DNA of 11,174 bases from positions 1,256 through 12,429 of the forward strand of contig PKXB01000127.1 in NCBI GenBank assembly GCA_003133345.1, in the 5' to 3' direction. Within the stretch, counting starts at the first letter, position 1; the number at the start of each line of letters is the position of its first letter. The position numbers and the translations under genes were made by a program. Below the pieces are notes generated by a model, which saw nothing but the letters and a program-made list of their open reading frames with translations, searched no databases and was not told the origin of the DNA. This DNA is from Hyphomicrobiales bacterium (GTDB taxonomy: Bacteria; Pseudomonadota; Alphaproteobacteria; Rhizobiales; Xanthobacteraceae). Positions 6,250 through 11,174 of this stretch are shown piece after piece.

Positions 6250-6891
6250 ATGAATTCCTTCGAACTCAACAAGGTCCTGGGCGCCATTCTTGGCACCTGC
6301 CTGGTCACGCTCGCGCTCAATATCGGGGCCGGCGCCATTTTCGCGCCCGAGAAGCCGGCCAAGCCCGGCTACGCGATCGCGGCCAAGGAACCGGGCGCGG
6401 TGGGGCCGAGCGCGGCCAAGGAGCCCGAGCAGCCGATTGAGGCGATGATGGCCACCGCATCGGTAGAAAAAGGCCAGGCCACCGCCAAGCAGTGCCAGGC
6501 CTGCCATACCTTCGAGAAGGGCGGTCCCAACCGGGTCGGCCCCAATTTATGGGGCATCGTCGATCGGCCGCGCGCCTCCGAGGCGGGCTTCAATTATTCG
6601 GCCGCCATGAAGGCCAAGGGCGGCAAGTGGACCTTCGACGAGCTCAGCAAGTTCCTCGCCAGTCCGCGCGGCTATATCCAGGGCACGGCGATGACCTTCG
6701 CCGGCCTGGCGCGCGACACCCAGCGCGCCGACGTGATCGCCTTCCTGCGGACGCAGGCGGATAGCCCGGTGCCGCTGCCGAAGGCGGCAGCCAACGCGCC
6801 GGCTCCGGCGGGCGCGGCGCCTGCCGCAAAGCCGGCCGAAGCGCCCAAAGCTGCGGCTCCAGCGCCGGCGCCTGCGGCACCGCCGAAGTAA
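6250..6891 (+). CDS. cycM: Membrane-anchored c-type cytochrome, CycM type (cytochrome c552)
   Basis: The 213-residue product starts MNSFELNKVLGAILGT, close to the N-terminus I recall for Bradyrhizobium CycM. A single hydrophobic segment (about residues 8-29) lacks a clear cleavage site and should act as a membrane anchor, leaving the haem domain in the periplasm. The haem is attached at CQACH (82-86), and Met148 in GTAMTFAG is the likely sixth ligand. HTFEKGGPNRVGPNLWG is the class I cytochrome c signature. The family role is electron transfer from the bc1 complex to the aa3 oxidase. A linker of about 50 residues separates anchor and haem domain. The C-terminus has an Ala/Pro-rich tail (about 177-213) beyond the haem fold. 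The Shine-Dalgarno (GAGAG, 10 nt upstream) is weak; the same frame is open far upstream only because it runs antisense to kdsB. A strong terminator follows. Confidence 0.93.
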   Translation: MNSFELNKVLGAILGTCLVTLALNIGAGAIFAPEKPAKPGYAIAAKEPGAVGPSAAKEPEQPIEAMMATASVEKGQATAKQCQACHTFEKGGPNRVGPNLWGIVDRPRASEAGFNYSAAMKAKGGKWTFDELSKFLASPRGYIQGTAMTFAGLARDTQRADVIAFLRTQADSPVPLPKAAANAPAPAGAAPAAKPAEAPKAAAPAPAPAAPPK

Positions 6892-6916
6892 TCGCGGCAA
6901 TAGCGTAGTTCGGACG

Positions 6917-6944
6917 CGGCCGGGCCTAGCCCGGCCGTTTTGTT
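6917..6944 (+). terminator. Rho-independent terminator after cycM
   Basis: CGGCCGGGC (6917-6925), loop CTA and GCCCGGCCG (6929-6937) form a perfect 9-bp GC-rich stem, followed by TTTTGTT. It begins 26 bp after the cycM stop and separates that gene from the transporter locus. Confidence 0.88.
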
Positions 6945-7038
6945 AGGGGCGCGGCGCCAGGCCGCTGGTGGCGGACCGAAAAACCGACATAATCGCCCGC
7001 GATTGCCTGGGAAGCGCGTGGAGCGCCGGAGCATTGCC

Positions 7039-8940
7039 ATGAGATTGACCCGCCGTTCCGTTCTGCGCAGCACTGCCGCCGCGCTGGCCGCGCCGGCGAT
7101 GAGCGCGCTTGGCGGCTCGCTTGGCGCCGGATCGCTGCCGGGCAAGGCCGCGGCGCAGACGCGGCAATGGAAACACGGCCTCTCGCTGTTCGGCGAGCCG
7201 CGCTATCCGGCCGACTTCAAGCATTTCGACTACGTCAATCCGTCGGCGCCGCAAGGCGGCGTGGTGCGGCAGATCGCGTTCGGCACTTTCGACAATTTCA
7301 ATCAGGTGGTGTCGGGTGTGAAGGGCAGCCTGGCACTGGGCACCGAACTATTCACCGAAACCCTGATGGCGGCGGCGCTGGACGAAGTGTCCACCGAATA
7401 TGGCCTGCTGGCGGAAGCGGTCAGCTATCCCGACGACCGCTCGTCGGTCATCTATCGCCTGCGCGCCAACGCGCGCTGGCACGATGGCCAGCCGGTGACG
7501 CCGGAGGACGTGGTTTTTTCATTCGATACGTTCAAGCAGAACAGTCCGCAGCTCGGCGCATATTACCGGCACGTGACCAAGGCGGAAAAGACCGGCGAGC
7601 GCGAAGTCACCTTCATCTTCGACGGACCGGGCAACCGCGAATTGCCGCAGATCGTCGGCCAGTTGCCGGTGCTGCCGAAGCATTGGTGGCAAGGCACCGA
7701 CAAATCCGGCCGCAAGCGCGACGTTGCCGCCACCACGCTGGAGCCGCCGCTCGGCTCCGGCCCCTACCGGCTCAAGGATTTCGTGGCCGGCCATACCATC
7801 GTCTACGAGAAGGTCGCCGACTATTGGGGCAAGGACCTCAACTTGAATATCGGCGCCAATAATTTCGCGCAAATCCGCTACGAATATTTCCGCGATTCCA
7901 CCGTCGCCTTGGAGGCGTTCAAAGGCGATCAGGTCGATTGGCGCACCGAGAACAGCGCCAAAAACTGGGCAACGGCCTACGATTTCCCCGCCGTGCGGGA
8001 AAAGAAAGTGGTGCTGGAAGAATTCCCGATCCGCAATTACGGCGTCATGCAGGCCTTCGCCTTCAATATCCGGCGCGACAAGTTCAAGGACCCGCGCGTG
8101 CGCCGCGCCTTCAACTTCGCCTTCGACTTCGAGGAGATGAACCGGACGATTTTCTTCGGCCAGTACAAGCGCATTTCCAGCTATTTCGAAGGCACCGAAC
8201 TTGCTTCGTCCGGAATTCCGCAAGGCAAGGAGCTGGAAATTCTGCAAAGCATGCGCGACAAGGTGCCGGCGGATCTGTTCAGCAAGCCCTACACGAATCC
8301 GGTCGGCGGCAGTCAGCAGGCGAACCGCAACAACCTACGCGAGGCGCTTAGCGCTTTTCGCGAGGCTGGCTACGAGATCAAAAATACCAAGCTGGTCAAC
8401 GTCAAGACCGGCGAGCCGTTCAGCGTCGAGTTCCTGGCCGAGGACCCGGCCACCGAGCGTTACGTGCTGTTCTACAAGCCCTCGCTGCAACGCGTCGGCA
8501 TGACGGTGAACGTGCGCGTGGTCGATGCCGCGCAATACGAGAACCGTCTGCGGCAGTGGGATTTCGACGTCATCACCGCGTCCTGGGGTGAGTCGCTGTC
8601 GCCCGGCAACGAGCAGCGCGGCTTCTGGAGCTCGCAGGCCGCCGACCAGCCCGGCTCGCGCAACCTGGTCGGCATCAAGAATCCGGCGGTCGATGCGCTG
8701 ATCGAGCGCGTGATCTTTGCCAAGGACCGCGACGAGCTGGTCGCCGCCGCCAAGGCGCTCGACCGCGTGCTGTTGTGGAATTTCTACGTCGTGCCGCAAT
8801 GGGCCTACGGCAAGCAGCGCTCGGCGCGCTGGGACCGTTTCGGCCGCCCGGCCACGCTGCCGAAATACGGGCTGTCGGCGTTCCCGACCATCTGGTGGTG
8901 GGACGCGGACAAGGCGGCCAAGGTGCCGCAGCGGTCTTGA
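7039..8940 (+). CDS. YejA-like extracellular solute-binding protein, family 5 (first copy)
   Basis: The 633-residue product is a periplasmic binding protein of the oligopeptide/dipeptide family (SBP_bac_5), closest by eye to YejA, the microcin C/oligopeptide-binding component of YejABEF. The marker HGLSLFGEPRYPADFKHFDY matches the YejA N-terminus, and WHDGQPVTPEDVVFSFDTFK is the family signature. The export signal contains TRRSVL with a twin arginine at residues 5-6 and AAA before Gln40, indicating the Tat route. The ATG at 7039 has GGAG 7 nt upstream; earlier in-frame starts lack a site and would bury the Tat motif. A CATAAT hexamer at 6988-6993 could be a -10 box, but no good -35 is seen. 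It overlaps a paralogue by 4 nt, and a yejB permease gene lies further downstream. The substrate is probably a peptide or peptide-like compound, by family only. Confidence 0.92.
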   Translation: MRLTRRSVLRSTAAALAAPAMSALGGSLGAGSLPGKAAAQTRQWKHGLSLFGEPRYPADFKHFDYVNPSAPQGGVVRQIAFGTFDNFNQVVSGVKGSLALGTELFTETLMAAALDEVSTEYGLLAEAVSYPDDRSSVIYRLRANARWHDGQPVTPEDVVFSFDTFKQNSPQLGAYYRHVTKAEKTGEREVTFIFDGPGNRELPQIVGQLPVLPKHWWQGTDKSGRKRDVAATTLEPPLGSGPYRLKDFVAGHTIVYEKVADYWGKDLNLNIGANNFAQIRYEYFRDSTVALEAFKGDQVDWRTENSAKNWATAYDFPAVREKKVVLEEFPIRNYGVMQAFAFNIRRDKFKDPRVRRAFNFAFDFEEMNRTIFFGQYKRISSYFEGTELASSGIPQGKELEILQSMRDKVPADLFSKPYTNPVGGSQQANRNNLREALSAFREAGYEIKNTKLVNVKTGEPFSVEFLAEDPATERYVLFYKPSLQRVGMTVNVRVVDAAQYENRLRQWDFDVITASWGESLSPGNEQRGFWSSQAADQPGSRNLVGIKNPAVDALIERVIFAKDRDELVAAAKALDRVLLWNFYVVPQWAYGKQRSARWDRFGRPATLPKYGLSAFPTIWWWDADKAAKVPQRS

Positions 8941-10790
8941 TCACCCGTCGGCATGCCCTTGTGCTATCGGCGGGTGCGATCGCCGCGGCGAAATTCAGTT
9001 CGCCGGCGGCTGCGCAAGACGCCGAGCGGCACGGCATGTCGGCCTTCGGCGATCTCGCCTATCCGGCGGACTTTCCGCATTTCAACTACGTCAATCCGGA
9101 CGCGCCCAAGGGCGGCGTGTTCTCGCAGATCGGCCCAAACCGGCAATACAACCAGTCGTTCCAGACCTTCAATTCGCTCAACAGCTTCATTCTGAAAGGC
9201 GATGCCGCGCAGGGCATGGAGCTTACCTTCGCGACCTTGATGGTGCGCTCGGGCGACGAGCCCGACGCCATGTATGGGCAGGCCGCGCGGTCGTTGCGCA
9301 TTTCCGATAACAGGCTGACCTATCGCTTCACGCTGAGATCGGAGGCAAAATTCCACGACGGCACGCCGCTCACCGCGCATGACGTGGTCTGGTCGCTGGC
9401 GACGTTAAAGGACAAGGGCCATCCGATCATCACGCAGTTGCTACGCGACTTCAAAGGCGCCGAGGCGCCTGACGACCGCACCGTGGTGGTGCGTTTCGCC
9501 GAAAAACGAGGCCGCGACGTGCCGCTGTTCGTCGCCGGACTGCCGATTTTCTCGCGCGCCTATTATTCCAAGCAGCCGTTCGACCCGTCGACGCTGAAAA
9601 TTCCGCTCGGCAGCGGCGCCTACAAGGTCGGCCGCTTCGAGGCCGGGCATTTCATCGAATTCGAGCGCGTCAAAGATTGGTGGGGCACCGATCTACCGGT
9701 GTCGCGCGGGCAGAACAATTTCGACGTGGTGCGTTTCGAATACTACCGCGACCGCGAGGTCGGCTTCGAAGGCTTCACCGCCAAGAGCTATCTGTTCCGT
9801 GAGGAGTTCACCTCGCGCACCTGGGCGACGCGCTACGATTTTCCCGCCTTCAAGAACGGCCGCGTCAAGCGCGCCGTGCTGCCCGACGACACGCCATCCG
9901 GCGCGCAGGGCTGGTTCATGAACATGCGGCGTCCGCAATTCAAGGACCTTCGCTTGCGCGAGGTGCTGATCGACGCCTTCGATTTCGAATGGACCAACAA
10001 GAACATCATGTACGGCTCCTACGACCGCACGGTGTCGGTGTTCCAGAACTCGCCGATGATGGCGCAGGGCAAGCCGGATGCGGCGCAACTCGCGCTGCTC
10101 GAGCCGTTCCGCGGCAAGTTGCCGGACGAAGTGTTCGGCGAGCCCTATGTGCCGCCGGTGACCGACGGCTCGGGGCAGGACCGCCGCTGGCTGCGGCGCG
10201 GCGCGCAACTGCTCAGCGACGCCGGCTTTGCGCTCAAGGGTCGCAAGCGCGTCATGCCCGGTGGAAAGCCGATCACCATTGAGTTCCTGCTCGACGAGCC
10301 GACATTCACGCCGCACCATCTGCCCTACATCAAGAATCTCGCCACGCTCGGCATCGACGCCACCTTGCGTGTCGTCGATCCGGTGCAGTACCGCGCCCGC
10401 GTCGACAGCTTCGACTTCGACATCACGGTAGAGCGGTTCAGCTTTTCGGCAACGCCGGGCGATTCGCTGCGCACCTATTTCTCCTCGGCTACGGCGGCGA
10501 CCAAGGGGTCGCAGAATCTCGCCGGCGTCGCCGATCCGGCGGTGGACGCGCTGGTCGACATCATCATTGCGGCCAAGACGCGCGCCGAGCTCACCACCGC
10601 CTGCCAGGCGCTCGACCGCGTCATCCGCGCCGGGCGCTACTGGATTCCGCACTGGTACAAAGCGTCGCACTGGATAGCTTTTTGGGACGTGTTCGGCCAC
10701 CCGGCCGCCAAACCGCGCTATTTCCGGGGCATCCCAGAAACCTGGTGGTATGACCGCGACAAGGCGGCGAAACTGGAACAGAGAGGCTAG
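8937..10790 (+). CDS. YejA-like extracellular solute-binding protein, family 5 (second copy)
   Basis: This 617-residue paralogue of the preceding protein has the same landmarks: HGMSAFGDLAYPADFPHFNY, FHDGTPLTAHDVVWS, and a C-terminal WWYDRDKAAKLEQRG matching WWWDADKAAKVPQRS of copy one. The sequences between are well diverged, so the duplication is old or the specificities differ. The start is inferred as TTG at 8937, overlapping the upstream TGA as TTGA, because only this start keeps an intact Tat signal (ITRRHALVLSAG, twin arginine at 4-5, AAA before Gln27). No in-frame ATG occurs before residue 33, inside the mature protein, and no clear Shine-Dalgarno is present, so translation probably depends on coupling to the first gene. 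Frame upstream of 8937 is open but only shadows the end of copy one. The protein should be periplasmic and feed the same ABC importer, or widen its substrate range. Confidence 0.9.
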   Translation: MITRRHALVLSAGAIAAAKFSSPAAAQDAERHGMSAFGDLAYPADFPHFNYVNPDAPKGGVFSQIGPNRQYNQSFQTFNSLNSFILKGDAAQGMELTFATLMVRSGDEPDAMYGQAARSLRISDNRLTYRFTLRSEAKFHDGTPLTAHDVVWSLATLKDKGHPIITQLLRDFKGAEAPDDRTVVVRFAEKRGRDVPLFVAGLPIFSRAYYSKQPFDPSTLKIPLGSGAYKVGRFEAGHFIEFERVKDWWGTDLPVSRGQNNFDVVRFEYYRDREVGFEGFTAKSYLFREEFTSRTWATRYDFPAFKNGRVKRAVLPDDTPSGAQGWFMNMRRPQFKDLRLREVLIDAFDFEWTNKNIMYGSYDRTVSVFQNSPMMAQGKPDAAQLALLEPFRGKLPDEVFGEPYVPPVTDGSGQDRRWLRRGAQLLSDAGFALKGRKRVMPGGKPITIEFLLDEPTFTPHHLPYIKNLATLGIDATLRVVDPVQYRARVDSFDFDITVERFSFSATPGDSLRTYFSSATAATKGSQNLAGVADPAVDALVDIIIAAKTRAELTTACQALDRVIRAGRYWIPHWYKASHWIAFWDVFGHPAAKPRYFRGIPETWWYDRDKAAKLEQRG

Positions 10791-10836
10791 TTGGGCGTCA
10801 TGGCCGGACTTGTCACCGCAAGTCGGGTATGCCCAA
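10791..10836 (+). repeat. Imperfect hairpin directly after the second yejA-like gene
   Basis: TTGGGC (10791-10796) can pair with GCCCAA (10831-10836), and GACTTG (10807-10812) with CAAGTC (10819-10824) around a TCACCG loop, with an internal loop between the two helices. It begins at the base after the stop codon. No T-run follows, so it is not a classical terminator; it may protect the 3' end of the binding-protein mRNA. Confidence 0.5.
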
Positions 10837-10859
10837 CATGCGGGACTTCATTACATTTT

Positions 10860-10887
10860 GCACAACTCGTGCAGGCCCGAGTTGCGC
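10860..10887. repeat. Inverted repeat in the gap before yejB
   Basis: GCACAACTCG (10860-10869) and CGAGTTGCGC (10878-10887) form a 10-bp stem with one mismatch around an 8-nt loop. CAACTCG/CGAGTTG is perfect over 7 bp. No T-run follows. It lies inside the larger palindromic element. Confidence 0.55.
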
Positions 10888-10891
10888 GTGC

Positions 10892-10934
10892 CATCCATGT
10901 CTTTATGCTGCCGATATGTCATAAGACGTGGATG
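10892..10934. repeat. Central palindrome of the intergenic element
   Basis: The left arm (10892-10907, CATCCATGTCTTTATG) and right arm (10920-10934, CATAAGACGTGGATG) pair over 15 positions with one G-T wobble and one bulged T, around a 12-nt loop. This is the best-conserved stem of the element and reads the same way on both strands. Confidence 0.65.
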
Positions 10935-10987
10935 CCCGGCGCGGGGCAGGGCGTGACGAGATCAGCACAGGCATCCATAACAGTCTC

Positions 10988-11174
10988 ATGAGCGCCTACA
11001 TCATCCGCCGCTTGCTGTTCATGGTGCCGACCTTGTTCGGCATCATGCTGGTAGCGTTCGTCGTGGTGCAGTTCGCGCCGGGCGGCCCGGTCGAGCAGGT
11101 GATCGCCAAGCTCACCGGCGCCGACACCGGCGCGACCTCGCGCATTTCCGGTTCGCCCGGCGGCGACTTCGGCA
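10988..11174 (+). CDS. yejB: Inner-membrane permease of a YejABEF-type peptide ABC transporter (3' partial)
   Basis: The first 62 codons are present. MSAYIIRRLLFMVPTLFGIM followed by LVAFVVVQFAPGGPVEQVI is the characteristic YejB N-terminus: a short cytoplasmic head with RR, a first membrane helix at about residues 9-29, and the APGGPVE motif of binding-protein-dependent permeases. YejB pairs with YejE to form the channel driven by the ATPase YejF, which takes up peptides and microcin C-like compounds. Those partner genes would be expected just beyond the window. The ATG at 10988 has no obvious Shine-Dalgarno, but its position agrees with the family N-terminus. The gene is separated from the second binding-protein gene by a 197-bp stretch of inverted repeats, so its expression may differ from that of the binding proteins. 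Confidence 0.93.
   Translation, partial: MSAYIIRRLLFMVPTLFGIMLVAFVVVQFAPGGPVEQVIAKLTGADTGATSRISGSPGGDFG

Larger units (their letters stand above)
10796..10958. repeat. Putative dispersed intergenic palindromic element
   Basis: The segment is bounded by CGTCA (10796-10800) and its complement TGACG (10954-10958). It carries CGTCATGGCCGGACTTGTC at the left, CCATCCATGTCTTTATG in the middle and AAGACGTGGATGCCCGG towards the right. These strings resemble an intergenic palindrome I recall as abundant in Bradyrhizobium and Rhodopseudomonas genomes (CGTCATGGCCGGGCTTGTC...CCATCCACGTCTT). Compared with that memory, the left and central parts are separated here by extra sequence containing another hairpin. 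It fills nearly all of the 197-bp gap before yejB, which holds no credible gene. Confidence 0.55.

Noticed and set aside
9693..10700. 335-codon open frame on the - strand.
   Set aside because: It lies antisense to the second YejA-like gene and shows only the Arg/His/Ala-rich composition of shadow frames.
10860..10887. Inverted repeat considered as a rho-independent terminator.
   Set aside because: No T-run follows on either strand (GTGCCATCC on the + side; reading the - strand, AAAATGTAATG).
10750..10991. Small open frames of 66-68 codons between the second YejA-like gene and yejB.
   Set aside because: They run through the inverted-repeat element, have no convincing ribosome-binding site and no recognisable sequence.
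1..11174. Looked for CRISPR arrays, tRNA genes, transposases, phage genes and defence or toxin-antitoxin systems.
   Set aside because: Nearly all of the window is accounted for by the metabolic and transport genes listed. The only tandem repeats are the TPR-coding units.

Overview
The window looks like chromosomal DNA from an alphaproteobacterium of the Bradyrhizobium/Rhodopseudomonas/Xanthobacteraceae type. The reasons are the high GC content, a CycM-type membrane-anchored cytochrome c, a solitary TctC (Bug-family) binding protein, Tat-exported YejA-like binding proteins, and an intergenic palindrome bounded by CGTCA...TGACG of a kind I recall from these genomes. This placement is by recognition only; no search was run. 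No tRNA, rRNA, insertion sequence, CRISPR array or phage gene was seen.

Left part (1-2500, + strand): the 3' end of an FAD-dependent monooxygenase resembling the salicylyl-CoA/anthraniloyl-CoA hydroxylases. It is followed by a secreted tetratricopeptide-repeat protein built from 102-bp DNA repeats, with a plausible promoter, and then by a TauD/TfdA-type Fe(II)/2-oxoglutarate dioxygenase with all expected metal and co-substrate residues.

Middle (2507-6078, - strand): four genes read in the same direction with gaps of only 31-47 bp, in transcription order kdsB (CMP-Kdo synthetase for LPS), pheA (prephenate dehydratase with ACT domain), a TctC periplasmic binding protein, and a DUF849/BKACE beta-keto acid cleavage enzyme. 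The first two are housekeeping genes and the last two look catabolic. A terminator-like hairpin lies between kdsB and pheA. The BKACE gene meets the dioxygenase gene tail to tail with 6 bp between the stop codons. Dioxygenase, BKACE and TctC may handle a shared organic-acid substrate, which cannot be named from sequence.

Right part (6250-11174, + strand): cycM, divergent from kdsB across a 171-bp region in which candidate promoters for the two genes overlap. A strong intrinsic terminator follows cycM. Then comes a peptide/microcin-C-type ABC importer locus: two tandem YejA-like binding proteins with Tat signals, the second starting at a TTG that overlaps the first gene's stop codon. A 197-bp gap packed with inverted repeats follows, and then the start of the permease yejB, cut by the window edge.

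Most of the window is ordinary metabolism and transport. The points most worth a second look are the dioxygenase/BKACE/TctC group of unknown substrate, the palindromic element inside the yej locus, and the overlapping kdsB/cycM promoters.
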